Below are positions 8,777 to 16,996 of a stretch of 40,068 bases of DNA, one piece after another. The first letter of the stretch is position 1. Each line of letters opens with the position of its first letter. The stretch spans positions 11,975-52,042 of the forward strand of contig PBDC01000025.1 in the NCBI GenBank assembly GCA_002717185.1. Direction: 5' to 3'. The notes beneath the pieces were generated by a model that was not told the DNA's origin, did no database searches, and saw only the letters and a list, made by a program, of their open reading frames with translations. The position numbers and the translations under genes are program-made. Source of the stretch: Rhodospirillaceae bacterium. Lineage in GTDB: Bacteria; Pseudomonadota; Alphaproteobacteria; UBA8366; GCA-2717185.

Positions 8777-9507
8777 TGGCAGAAAACCCTCTTTTAGACG
8801 GCGAACATATCGTCAAGTCCTTCGATGATGAGCTCAACTGGCTAGATAACGCAATCGCAGAAATGGGCGGCTTGGCCGAGGCGCAGCTGGCCGCGGCTAT
8901 CGATGCGTTGGTCCGTCGTGATGCGGAGAAGGCGGCAGAGATCATTGAGTGGGATAAGCGTATCGATAAGTTGGAAGAGGACATCAACAACTTCACCGTT
9001 CGCATGCTGGCCCTACGCCAGCCGCGGGCCTCCGACCTGCGGATTACCGTTGCGGCCCTAAAATCGGCTGGGGATTTGGAACGTATCGGCGATTACGCGA
9101 AAAATATGGCCAAGCGGACGATAACCATATCTAAAACAGAACCGGTCGGCGGTGCAGTAAATAGTATCGCCCGAATGGCCTCGATGGTTCAGTCCATGAT
9201 TAAGAATGTACTGGACGCGTATGTATCCCGGGATTGGGAGCGTGCGGCGGATGTTCGCCTACGGGATGAAGATGTAGATCATAGCCATACTAGCCTGTTT
9301 CGGGAACTGCTGACCTATATGATGGAAGACCCTCGTAACATCACCGCTTGCACGCATCTTCTCTTTATCGCCAAAAATGTAGAGCGCATTGGCGACCACA
9401 CGACGAACATCGCTGAACACATCCATTTTATGGTGCGGGGAGGGGAACCGGAAAACGCCCGCATTAATGACGACTTGTCCAGTTACACGGTTGTTGAGCC
9501 GAAATGA
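8776..9507 (+). CDS. phoU: Phosphate signalling complex protein PhoU
   Basis: A 243-residue all-helical protein with the two PhoU repeats. Each repeat carries the E/D-x-x-x-D pattern used for metal binding, seen here in WDKRIDKLEED and in the second-half stretch with D-E-D-V-D-H-S-H, plus the family segments R-I-G-D-Y-A-K-N-M-A-K and NVERIGDHTTNIAEHIHFMV. PhoU connects the Pst phosphate transporter with the PhoR-PhoB two-component system and restrains phosphate uptake when phosphate is sufficient. It overlaps the pstB fragment by one base and phoB by four bases (ATGA). The gene itself is intact, although the pst gene upstream is broken in this window. Confidence 0.94.
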   Translation: MAENPLLDGEHIVKSFDDELNWLDNAIAEMGGLAEAQLAAAIDALVRRDAEKAAEIIEWDKRIDKLEEDINNFTVRMLALRQPRASDLRITVAALKSAGDLERIGDYAKNMAKRTITISKTEPVGGAVNSIARMASMVQSMIKNVLDAYVSRDWERAADVRLRDEDVDHSHTSLFRELLTYMMEDPRNITACTHLLFIAKNVERIGDHTTNIAEHIHFMVRGGEPENARINDDLSSYTVVEPK

Positions 9508-10214
9508 TCAAAGATAAAATTATGAAACCGGTTGTTCTTATAGTCGAAGACGAACCACCACAGGCTGAATTGCTAAAATATAATTTAGAGCGCGATGGTT
9601 TCCGAACCGTGCTTGCAGTCGATGGTGAAGAGGCGCTGCTCCTCGCGGAGGAAGAGGCCCCCAACCTTGTTATTCTCGACTGGATGTTGCCGCTCTTGTC
9701 AGGCATTGAAGTGTGTCGCCGTCTACGCCGTCAGAATTCCAGTGCCAATATGCCAATCATTATGTTGACTGCGCGCGGTATGGAATCAGATCGGATTCGC
9801 GGGCTTGATAGCGGGGCAGACGATTATCTCGTAAAACCGTTCTCACCGAGCGAACTGCTAGCGCGTGTGCGTGCGGTGTTGCGGCGTTCCGACACAGTGC
9901 GCGAAGACGAACTAATTGAGTATTGCGGCATCACAATGGATATCGGTTCGCATAAGGTGATGCGGGGTGAAGAGAGCATACATCTGGGGCCGACAGAGTT
10001 TCGTCTACTGCGGGTGCTGATGGAGCGGCCAGGGCATGTCTACAGCCGTGAGCAGCTTCTCGATCGGGCTTGGGGCCGCGACATCTATCTAGAATCGCGG
10101 ACTGTCGACGTTCATGTTCGCCGCCTGCGGCAGGCATTGAACAGGGGTGGGGCACCCGATTTAATCCGTACCGTCCGTGGCTTCGGTTACGCTATTGATA
10201 TCGACAAAGATTGA
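9504..10214 (+). CDS. phoB: Phosphate regulon response regulator PhoB (OmpR/PhoB family)
   Basis: A 236-residue response regulator. The receiver domain (about residues 8-125) has the acidic pair E15/D16, phosphoacceptor D59 (LVILDWMLP), T89 and K111 (YLVKPF). The C-terminal winged-helix DNA-binding domain (about 135-232) includes the LGPTEFRLLRVLMERPG and YSREQLLDRAWG stretches and the recognition-helix region around SRTVDVHVRRLRQAL, ending in TVRGFGYAI. The pairing with phoU supports PhoB rather than another OmpR-family member. The ATG at 9504 overlaps the phoU stop; a second ATG at 9522 would give the more usual short N-terminus. phoR is not in the window. Confidence 0.93.
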   Translation: MIKDKIMKPVVLIVEDEPPQAELLKYNLERDGFRTVLAVDGEEALLLAEEEAPNLVILDWMLPLLSGIEVCRRLRRQNSSANMPIIMLTARGMESDRIRGLDSGADDYLVKPFSPSELLARVRAVLRRSDTVREDELIEYCGITMDIGSHKVMRGEESIHLGPTEFRLLRVLMERPGHVYSREQLLDRAWGRDIYLESRTVDVHVRRLRQALNRGGAPDLIRTVRGFGYAIDIDKD

Positions 10215-10221
10215 CGCCGCG

Positions 10222-10245
10222 CCGGCGGACCTTAAAGTCCGGCGG
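10222..10245 (+). terminator. Weak hairpin after phoB
   Basis: A stem of five plus three base pairs, interrupted by one G-G mismatch, closes a six-base loop (10231-10236) just after the phoB stop. No T-run follows, so termination would be inefficient at best. It could separate phoB from the flavin enzyme gene, or be incidental. Confidence 0.25.
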
Positions 10246-10270
10246 TAGCGAAACCTTCTGGGGACGGATC

Positions 10271-11209
10271 ATGGGCGTCGGCGTTGGTTTGGGTATAGCG
10301 GAGTTTCCCTTTGCAGCCGCGAAAGGGTTCTGGGAATGGGTCGAGCTCTGCGAGGAAGGCGGCGTCGACTCGATATGGCAGATCGACCGCATGGTCTCGC
10401 GCGAACCATTCCTCGAATGCATGAGTGCGATGGCGGCGATCGCGGGCCGAACGCGTAAAATGAAGTTTGGGATGAACGTTGCGTCCGTCGGACTGCGCGA
10501 TCCGTTGCTCCTGGCAAAGGAGTGCGCCACGATCGATTTTCTAAGCGACGGCCGCCTGTTGCCGGCCTTCGGCATCGGTAATAACGTTGCACCTGTCTGG
10601 AAGGCAACGGGCCGACCGACAAAGCGGCGCGGTGTGCGTACTAATGAGGCGCTGGAGCTCATCTCCCGACTGTGGAAAGAGGACAGCGTCACCTTCGAGG
10701 GCGAGTTTTACCAATATCACGAAGCATGCATTTCGCCGAAACCGGTGCAGAAGAAAATTCCGTTATGGCTCGGTGGCTCGAGCGAGGCGGCGATCCGTCG
10801 GACGGCGAAATTTGGTACTGGTTGGCTGGCCGGGCTGGAGACGCCGCAGATCGTCGGGCCGGTGATCGATGGTATCAAAAAGGCAGCATTGGATGCTGGG
10901 CGTCCGATTGATGATGATCACTTTGGGGCGGCCTTTCCGTTCCGCTTCGGCGACGGCGAAGATGACGCGACCCGCCGTCAAATTGAAGTATTTGAGAAGC
11001 GCACAAAGCGCAACGCCAAAGACTACTTTGCGATTGGCGGAACCGAGGACGTCATCGTCAAGTTGCGGGAGTTTGTCGACGCAGGCGCGTACAAGTTTGT
11101 ATTGCGCCCAATTGGCAACAGTGACGCGGAGATGATGGAACACACCCGGTTGCTGATCGACGAGGTGCTACCGGCGGTCTATGGCGATGGGTTCGCGTCC
11201 GCTGCGTAG
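10271..11209 (+). CDS. LLM class (luciferase-like) flavin-dependent oxidoreductase
   Basis: A 312-residue protein with the bacterial-luciferase-like TIM-barrel pattern: the strand/helix segment VGVGLGIAEFPFA, DSIWQIDRM, KMKFGMNVASVGLRDPLLLAKECATIDFLSDGRL, FGIGNNVAPVW, R-x-N-E-A-L-E-L-I, and KPVQKKIPLWLGGSSEAAIRRTAKFGTGWL. These enzymes use FMNH2 or reduced F420 with O2 or a partner substrate. The cofactor cannot be decided here. The ATG at 10271 has the purine-rich site GGGGACGG 3 bases upstream and is preferred over an upstream frame extension at 10211. The last 31 bases overlap the convergent amidohydrolase gene. This is one of three LLM enzymes in the window and the most divergent of them. 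Confidence 0.88.
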   Translation: MGVGVGLGIAEFPFAAAKGFWEWVELCEEGGVDSIWQIDRMVSREPFLECMSAMAAIAGRTRKMKFGMNVASVGLRDPLLLAKECATIDFLSDGRLLPAFGIGNNVAPVWKATGRPTKRRGVRTNEALELISRLWKEDSVTFEGEFYQYHEACISPKPVQKKIPLWLGGSSEAAIRRTAKFGTGWLAGLETPQIVGPVIDGIKKAALDAGRPIDDDHFGAAFPFRFGDGEDDATRRQIEVFEKRTKRNAKDYFAIGGTEDVIVKLREFVDAGAYKFVLRPIGNSDAEMMEHTRLLIDEVLPAVYGDGFASAA

Positions 11210-12870
11210 ACGGTCTTTCCGCCGGTCAGAACCAGCTCGGCGGTGATATTAGGAATTTGTGCTTCGTCGACCGTTAGCGGGTCGTCTGAAAGCACCGCGA
11301 TATCCGCAAATTTGCCGGGCTCCAATGTGCCCTTCACATCCTCCTCGAATGTTAGGTAGGCGCCCTCGCGGCTGGCGCAGGCCAAGGCCTCCGTGCGGCT
11401 GAGACATTGTTCAGGCGAAATCGGTTCGCCAGTTTCCTCGGCGATGCGTGCAGTGGTGTGCCAGATAGAATGAAACAGGGACGGTGGCACATTGTCGGTT
11501 GCGAGCGATACACGGACGCCCGCGTCAAGCAATGATCGCAAGGGCGCGATATGATGTGCACTTGCACCCAATTCCCGGGCTAGCATTGCACCTTCCTGAT
11601 AGATGTAGCGGCCGGAATAGACTGTCAGCACGATACCGAGATCGCGTATGCGGGCGATCTCGTCCGGTGACAGCACGCCGATATGTTCGATCACCCAGCG
11701 CCTGTCGCCTATCGGCGTCTGCCGGTCTACCTTTTCGTATAGGTCTAGAATGTTAGGCGTGAAGCTGCCGATCCGGATGTTGTGTCGCGCGGCGTCAACC
11801 ATCATGTCCACCATTACCTCCTCGGGCAGAGCGGCGTCATAGTTGAAGCCAGCCCAGCCGGAATAGGGGGCTGTTGCGGCGCGCAGTAGGTTCTCTTCCG
11901 AATAGTCAGATTCTGTGTAGAGACCGCCGACGCGGAGAAAGTCGTCGCCTAACCCTCGGCCTGACAGCCAGGCTCCCCAGGAGCCAAGTAGCTCGTTAAC
12001 GACATCGGTATCCGGAGCCGGCCAGGACGGGCTGAACATGAGGTGCGCTCGGACCGGGGTTGGGCCTTCGTCGCGCAGTGTTTGGTAGGCGGCGAGGACT
12101 TCGGCGGCGATCCCGTGTCCCTCGAAGACGCTGGTCGTGCCGACCCTGTTGTAGATCCGCATCGAGTCGCGAAGGCCAGCAACCCTTTCTTCTAGTGTGA
12201 AGCGCGGAATGACTGACATTAGGGTGTGTTCGACCAATGGTTTGTAATTGAATTCGTGCAGCACACCTGTCGGCTCGCCTGTAGCATTATCCTTGTCAAT
12301 TTGGATTGTCGATGCCGGCGGTATCGTGTTGCGAGTGATGCCGGCGATTGCCAAAGCCTTGGTATTGGCAATCGACACCAAGGGCAAAGTATTACGCCAA
12401 TGGCCCCAAATTGCGCGGATATAGACGGGATTGTCTGGGGCGACCCGGTCGAGTTCCTGCCGGTTTGGCACCCGGCCTTCGCGCAGATTATCCGGAACGT
12501 TGGCGTAATAGGGCGGGTCCCCTATCGGCATGGTGACGATCCATTCGCCAGGTTCGGCCTCACGCACCAGGGCCGCAATCCGCTCGAGAATGTCGTCTAT
12601 ACAGGTGGCACCAGCGAGTGATGGCAGTTGCAGCTTAAGCCCCTCTCGGTCCATATGGGCGTGTCCGTCGATCAGGCCGGGAATTGCGGTGCGTCCGGCG
12701 AGATCGATGTGCTCTACGCCTGGCCCGGCCGCTGCCGCGACCGTCGCACCGTCACCCACAGCAAGGATGCGGTCGCCGGAAATAGCAATCGCTTCGGCGA
12801 TGGTTCCCTGCGGATCCAGTGTGACGATTTTACCACCACTCAAGATTAGACTGTGTGCATTTTTATTCAC
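11179..12870 (-). CDS. Amidohydrolase family protein (YtcJ-like)
   Basis: A 563-residue metal-dependent hydrolase. It has the N-terminal beta-sandwich part with SGGKIVTLDPQGT, then the metal motif GLIDGHAHMD (H70, H72), a mid-chain VIEHIGVLSP histidine, a late SLATDNVPPS aspartate, and the C-terminal GTLEPGKFADIAVLSDDPL that restarts the sandwich domain. The length and the long insertion after HAH fit the YtcJ-like branch of amidohydrolases. Substrates of this branch are mostly unknown. The start is a GTG with purine-rich sequence (AAGAAG) upstream. It is the last gene of a minus-strand operon, 54 bases after the MFS transporter gene, so it may act on an imported compound. Confidence 0.88.
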   Translation of the reverse strand: MNKNAHSLILSGGKIVTLDPQGTIAEAIAISGDRILAVGDGATVAAAAGPGVEHIDLAGRTAIPGLIDGHAHMDREGLKLQLPSLAGATCIDDILERIAALVREAEPGEWIVTMPIGDPPYYANVPDNLREGRVPNRQELDRVAPDNPVYIRAIWGHWRNTLPLVSIANTKALAIAGITRNTIPPASTIQIDKDNATGEPTGVLHEFNYKPLVEHTLMSVIPRFTLEERVAGLRDSMRIYNRVGTTSVFEGHGIAAEVLAAYQTLRDEGPTPVRAHLMFSPSWPAPDTDVVNELLGSWGAWLSGRGLGDDFLRVGGLYTESDYSEENLLRAATAPYSGWAGFNYDAALPEEVMVDMMVDAARHNIRIGSFTPNILDLYEKVDRQTPIGDRRWVIEHIGVLSPDEIARIRDLGIVLTVYSGRYIYQEGAMLARELGASAHHIAPLRSLLDAGVRVSLATDNVPPSLFHSIWHTTARIAEETGEPISPEQCLSRTEALACASREGAYLTFEEDVKGTLEPGKFADIAVLSDDPLTVDEAQIPNITAELVLTGGKTVYAADANPSP

Positions 12871-12924
12871 TGTTCTTCTTGCCCTTCTGTCAGTGCGTAT
12901 CAGAGGGTCGGTTGACGAAACTTG

Positions 12925-14139
12925 TCAATCGTTGCGGTCGCCTGCCAGATCCTTTGGTCTTAAGACGATCATGGCAAGCAGGCCTAGCGCCATCACCAAA
13001 GTGATATGGGCGAATGCGATACCCCAGGCAACCGCACTCTCGCCGCCAGACAGATCGAGGATCGCACCCATCACCAACGGTCCAACGAAACCACCGGCAT
13101 AGCCGAGGGTAGAATGCATAGCCATCGTCGCACCGCGTTGGCCCGGCACTGCGCTGCCGACTGCACCCGCGGTAAGTGAGGAAGAGTCAGCCCAGATTAG
13201 AATGCCGTAAACGATACAAAGCCCAGCTGCGAGTTCGTAAGAGACGCTTGACGAGAAACCGATGACCCCTGCAACCAACATTGAGGCGAGCATCACGCAG
13301 ATGATGAAGCGTCGCCGGCCGATCCGGCGTGCGAATTCGTTGCCGGAGACGCTGGCCCACACGCCGGCGAGGCTCAGTACGGTGGCGATGGCGGCCGGCG
13401 CCAGCTGAGGCGTTCCGCTGCTTGTCGCCAAGGCGAAGGTTAGGAACGTGACGACCCAGGCTCTGAACGCGTTCATCTCCCAGGTGTGAAAGCAATATCC
13501 CAATGAGTAGGCAAGCGCAGAGCGATTGCGCAGGACGGGGCGGAAATCGAGAAGTTTGGACTGCTTGTCTGACGGTTTGTGTGGCTCCCGACTAGGCAGC
13601 AAGAACGCTATGATAAGGAAGGCGACAAGGGCGCAGGCGCCACCGAAACCGATACCCCATTGCCAGTTGAACCAGCTCGCGATAGTGCTGGCGACGATAA
13701 ATGAAATTGCGCCACTAATGCCAACGCTGGCTGCGTGGCATGCGACCCCGCGCGATTGCTGCGGGCCTTCGACGAAGTCGCTCATAGCCTTCAGGCCAGG
13801 CATATAAGTGCCGGCCCAACCGACACCGGCGATCAATCGGAAGACGAATGCCGACCAGAAACCATCCGCGAGGGTCGCGAAGCCCAGCGCAGCAATTGCG
13901 GTTAGCAGGACCGCTCCGAGATAGATACGCTTTGGATCGGTGCGGTCGGTTAGGGAGACGAGAACGGGGACCGTTAAGGTGTAGCTGAGATAAAACGCGC
14001 CGATGATCCAGCCGGCTTCTGTGCCGCTCAGTGCCCACCGGCTTATAAAGGTTGGCAGTAGAGCGGGCACGGCAAATGCGCCGACCTGCGCAAAAACCTG
14101 TGCGGTACAGATAATGGCGATAATGCGAATGGGCGACAC
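12925..14139 (-). CDS. MFS transporter
   Basis: A 404-residue protein with about twelve hydrophobic segments. The loop between helices 2 and 3 has a variant of the MFS signature (SLTDRTDPKRIYLGAVL), and helix 4-5 shows GVGWAGTYMPGLKAMSDF. A charged central loop (about residues 188-205, S-R-E-P-H-K-P-S-D-K) divides the two six-helix halves. The start is a GTG 13 bases after the stop of the PLP enzyme gene; no ATG is available near it and no strong ribosome site is seen, so translation may depend on coupling. Its place in an operon of a hydrolase, a PLP lyase-like enzyme and an amidohydrolase suggests it imports the substrate of that pathway. Direction and substrate are not shown by sequence. 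Confidence 0.9.
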   Translation of the reverse strand: MSPIRIIAIICTAQVFAQVGAFAVPALLPTFISRWALSGTEAGWIIGAFYLSYTLTVPVLVSLTDRTDPKRIYLGAVLLTAIAALGFATLADGFWSAFVFRLIAGVGWAGTYMPGLKAMSDFVEGPQQSRGVACHAASVGISGAISFIVASTIASWFNWQWGIGFGGACALVAFLIIAFLLPSREPHKPSDKQSKLLDFRPVLRNRSALAYSLGYCFHTWEMNAFRAWVVTFLTFALATSSGTPQLAPAAIATVLSLAGVWASVSGNEFARRIGRRRFIICVMLASMLVAGVIGFSSSVSYELAAGLCIVYGILIWADSSSLTAGAVGSAVPGQRGATMAMHSTLGYAGGFVGPLVMGAILDLSGGESAVAWGIAFAHITLVMALGLLAMIVLRPKDLAGDRND

Positions 14140-14152
14140 GAAGCCGGCCAGT

Positions 14153-15289
14153 TTAAACCAGGCTGAGGGCCGAACCGATCTTCTCGACCGCCTTCAGACC
14201 TGATCCCGTCAAGATTGCGCTGACAGTTTCCTCAGGTCGGATAGCATCTTGGGCAATTAGTTTGGTCAGGCCAGCCCCCACCGCGCCGGTTGTCGGTTCG
14301 ACAAAGAAGCCCTGTCGAGCCAATTGAGAAAACCCCTGTACGATCTCGTCTTCCGATGCCGTGATGATGGTGCCGCCACTATCAAGCACTGCGGCCAGCA
14401 CTTCAGGTAGCCGTACCGGGGTTGCCGAGGCGATCCCATCTGCAATGGTTGGCTGAGCCGGAAAAGGCTGAATGGTCTCGTCACCGGATAAAAACGCGGC
14501 ATGATAAGGCGCGCAGTGCGCGGCCTGGACCGCGCAGATGCGCGGCAGGCGGTCAATCTGCCCCGCCGCGAGCAGTTCCGTAAAGCCAATATGGCTACCT
14601 ATGATGTTGCTGCCTTGGCCGAGTGGCGCGATCACACAGTCAGGCGCGCGGAAGCCAAGCTGTTCCCAAAGTTCGAATGCGACAGTCTTGGTCCCTTCTA
14701 AGAAGAAGGGCTGATGGTTGTGGCTTGCATAGAATGTGGTTTCGGATGCAGCGAGCGCCGCGTCCGCCACGTCGTCCCTGGTTCCCGCAATCGCGACAAC
14801 CTCTGCGCCCATGGTTGCCATCTGGACCTTCTTGGCCGTGGGCGCTGAGGCGGGAACCATGATGCGGCAATCAAGATCCAGTGCCGCAGCATAGGCTGCC
14901 GCGGAGGCGCCGGCATTGCCGGAAGAATCCTCTAGGATTGCAGTCACACCGGCCTGCTTCAGGTAGTTTAGCATCACCGCGGTGCCGCGGTCCTTGAAAG
15001 ACCCGGAGACCATCAAGTGGTCCGCCTTCATGTGGACCGGCCTGCCGTTCCAATTGGTCTTTAGCAACGGCGTCCAGCCCGCCCCCAATGTCGTTTCCGG
15101 TGGGCGAGGCAGGCGCACCGCGGCCCCGTAACGCCAAAGTGAATTCTCGCTACGGTCGATGTCATCTGGTGAGAGGCCAGTGCCCGCTGTGAGATTGACG
15201 TAGCCGCCATCGTCCGGCGCTTTCCATATTGCTTTGTCTGTTGTCCAGGTGGCGCCGGTACGGGGGTTGATATATTCAGCAGCATTCAT
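14153..15289 (-). CDS. Threonine synthase-like PLP-dependent enzyme (fold type II)
   Basis: A 378-residue member of the tryptophan-synthase-beta/threonine-synthase superfamily. The PLP lysine is K99 in VSGSFKDRG, the substrate loop is EDSSGNAGAS (120-129), and the phosphate-binding glycine-rich turn is in APLGQGSNIIGSH. The C-terminal GFFVEPTTGAVGAGL and ILTGSGLKAVEKI segments are typical of threonine synthase-type enzymes. The start is the ATG overlapping the upstream stop (ATGA); an in-frame start 27 bases upstream is less likely. It lies in a catabolic operon, not with homoserine genes, so it may act as a beta- or gamma-eliminase or a dehydratase rather than in threonine synthesis. That part is inference. 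Confidence 0.85.
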   Translation of the reverse strand: MNAAEYINPRTGATWTTDKAIWKAPDDGGYVNLTAGTGLSPDDIDRSENSLWRYGAAVRLPRPPETTLGAGWTPLLKTNWNGRPVHMKADHLMVSGSFKDRGTAVMLNYLKQAGVTAILEDSSGNAGASAAAYAAALDLDCRIMVPASAPTAKKVQMATMGAEVVAIAGTRDDVADAALAASETTFYASHNHQPFFLEGTKTVAFELWEQLGFRAPDCVIAPLGQGSNIIGSHIGFTELLAAGQIDRLPRICAVQAAHCAPYHAAFLSGDETIQPFPAQPTIADGIASATPVRLPEVLAAVLDSGGTIITASEDEIVQGFSQLARQGFFVEPTTGAVGAGLTKLIAQDAIRPEETVSAILTGSGLKAVEKIGSALSLV

Positions 15290-16254
15290 CGCATTAGCCC
15301 TTTCGACTCGATCCATTCCTGGACAAGAGCCGCGACTGTGTCCGAATTGTCGTCCATCATGGGGAAGTGGGAATTACCGCGGATGCCCAGCGCCGGAAGG
15401 TCGATGATATCCAGGCTGCCCCCCGCTGCCTGCAACGCATCGCGATAGGTCTTGATCCGATTTTGGTAGTCCGGCCAGCGTGTTCCCTCTTCAATAAAGT
15501 CACCCCAGACTACCAGATGCGGGATGTCGCGAACCTTGGACACGTCGACCACATCGGGTAGGGGTGTGCCCGACGGTTCGATACCTATAACCGCGCTCAC
15601 CTTGTCAGGTGCATGAAGCGCTGCAGTAAAGCCGAAGTTGCCGGATTGGCTGTGCGACATCAACACGGCGGGGCCGACCCGTTGTACCAATTGGTCGTAG
15701 GCGGTTTGTGTGGCTACGTCGTTGACGGTCCAGCGCGGCACCGTCTGGCGCACGAAACTGTCGAACGCGTCGACGGGAAACCGCTGCCCATCATAGGTGC
15801 TACGCTCGGCTTCTTCGGCGTGCCAGGAACCAACCGGGCCAACACGAAACCCCTCCCAGCATTCCTGCTTTGTGCGGACGAACGGATCCCCGCCATAGAT
15901 ACCCGTCAGGGGTGAAAAAGAGGCCCGGCCGCGTTCCACGGCATCGGATACATAGACATCGTGCCCGAATTCCAGAAATGCCATCTGCCATCCGGGACGG
16001 CCGTCAGGCGTGTCCTCCCAGGTAACGCCGGTCATGCCGCCGCCATGCCACAATAGCAGCGGGTAACGTGCCCGCGGTGCGTCGAGCTTTACGAATTGGA
16101 CATACATTTGCTCGACTTCGTATGCGCCGTTCTGGTCAATAGTGCGAACGGGGCCGCCTGGTGTTAGGACATCATCAAACGTGGGAATTCCGCTTACCAT
16201 CGCTTCACGGCCAGGAAGGTGAAAACTTCCGACACGCTTGATTTCAAGAGCCAT
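15286..16254 (-). CDS. Alpha/beta hydrolase (esterase-like)
   Basis: A 322-residue alpha/beta hydrolase. The oxyanion-hole stretch LLLWHGGGMTG (67-76), the nucleophile elbow SHSQSG (S202, a variant of G-x-S-x-G), an acidic residue in GIEPSG (E226) and a late histidine in GNSHFP (H296) together form a plausible Ser-Glu/Asp-His triad. There is no signal peptide, so the protein is probably cytoplasmic. It is the first gene of the operon hydrolase, PLP enzyme, MFS transporter, amidohydrolase. A GC-rich hairpin lies directly in front of its start codon. The natural substrate, an ester or lactone, is unknown. Confidence 0.85.
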   Translation of the reverse strand: MALEIKRVGSFHLPGREAMVSGIPTFDDVLTPGGPVRTIDQNGAYEVEQMYVQFVKLDAPRARYPLLLWHGGGMTGVTWEDTPDGRPGWQMAFLEFGHDVYVSDAVERGRASFSPLTGIYGGDPFVRTKQECWEGFRVGPVGSWHAEEAERSTYDGQRFPVDAFDSFVRQTVPRWTVNDVATQTAYDQLVQRVGPAVLMSHSQSGNFGFTAALHAPDKVSAVIGIEPSGTPLPDVVDVSKVRDIPHLVVWGDFIEEGTRWPDYQNRIKTYRDALQAAGGSLDIIDLPALGIRGNSHFPMMDDNSDTVAALVQEWIESKGLMR

Positions 16255-16263
16255 CGCATTGCA

Positions 16264-16281
16264 GCGCCCCAGTTCGGGCGC
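16264..16281 (-). promoter_or_regulatory. GC-rich hairpin just upstream of the hydrolase start
   Basis: A perfect six-base-pair stem (GCGCCC/GGGCGC) with a six-base loop ends 9 bases before the ATG at 16254 and includes the only G-rich stretch that could serve as ribosome-binding site. It may lower translation of the operon or be the remains of a dksA terminator; no T-run follows. Confidence 0.3.
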
Positions 16282-16312
16282 CGCCCCTAATAATTTCTAA
16301 GGCGATGGGATC

Positions 16313-16639
16313 TTACGCTGTTTTCGATGCGCAGAGAATGCATTGTGCAGCATGTGGGATGGCTTCCAATCTCTTTTCGCCGACCGGATCGCCACAGGTT
16401 GCACATTCGCCGTAGGTGCCTTCTTCGATGCGGTTCAAAGCCGCATTGATCTGGGAAATTTCCAGAAGGGCGGAGCTTTCGAGCCCCTCAAGGACTTCGT
16501 CCGCTTCGGATTCGGTCGCTCGATCCGCAAAATCTGGGTTCGCAGGTTCGCGAAGGTCGCCTTCTATCTCGTCGACCTTCTTACTCAAAAAGTTGAGTCT
16601 TTCTATTAGCTGTGACTTGACGCTTTCGATATCCGCCAT
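16313..16639 (-). CDS. DksA/TraR family zinc-finger protein
   Basis: A 108-residue protein with the DksA/TraR layout: an N-terminal coiled-coil hairpin (about residues 1-70, with an acidic tip region near EPANPDFADRATESEADE) and a C4 zinc finger, C79-x2-C82-x17-C100-x2-C103. Such proteins bind the secondary channel of RNA polymerase and modulate rRNA and amino-acid promoters, with or without ppGpp. The start at 16639 (MADIES) is preferred over the ATG two codons upstream (16645) because AAAGG is 8 bases from the former and only 2 from the latter. At 108 residues it is shorter than E. coli DksA, so it may be a DksA-like paralogue and not the housekeeping protein. Confidence 0.85.
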   Translation of the reverse strand: MADIESVKSQLIERLNFLSKKVDEIEGDLREPANPDFADRATESEADEVLEGLESSALLEISQINAALNRIEEGTYGECATCGDPVGEKRLEAIPHAAQCILCASKTA

Positions 16640-16996
16640 AGCCATTACCTTTCGGATCCGGCAATTTTAACGTATTTCGATTTTGTTAATTACAAATATA
16701 ACACGAAATATCGGAAAAGCTGAACATTACGCCGTTCGCGTATGCTCCGCGTGTCAATCAAGATTTTTTAATCAGAAGTCGCCCGATTTTACGTCCGGCG
16801 CAAACGACATACTCCTGTTGTGGCCGTTTGGACTAGCGTGCCTGGTTTTAAACGTAGTTTGGCTGTTTTGTCGAAGGTGGTGAGGATTGGCCTGCCGTCC
16901 TGAATACGCGAGAAGACGAGTTCCATGCCGTAGGTGCGGCCATCGCTGATGGTCATGATGAAGCGGGTTCACAAAATCATTTGATTGTTCGCGAGC
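16640..16996. other. AT-rich intergenic stretch upstream of the DksA-like gene
   Basis: The part at about 16660-16730 is much richer in A and T than its surroundings and, on the minus strand, leads to the DksA-like gene, so it very likely holds that promoter. No single -35/-10 pair stands out. The rest contains a possible 55-codon reading frame described separately. Confidence 0.4.
16789..16956 (-). CDS. Possible small protein or gene remnant (55 aa)
   Basis: A minus-strand frame runs from an ATG at 16956 to TAA at 16789. Its first 30 codons mostly end in C or G (for example in GRTYGMELVFSRIQDGRP), as in real genes of this genome. The last 20 codons do not. An in-frame TGA stands five codons before the ATG, and no ribosome-binding site is visible. 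It may be a genuine short gene, or the 3' part of a decayed one. It was not recognised as any family. Confidence 0.3.
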   Translation of the reverse strand: MTISDGRTYGMELVFSRIQDGRPILTTFDKTAKLRLKPGTLVQTATTGVCRLRRT

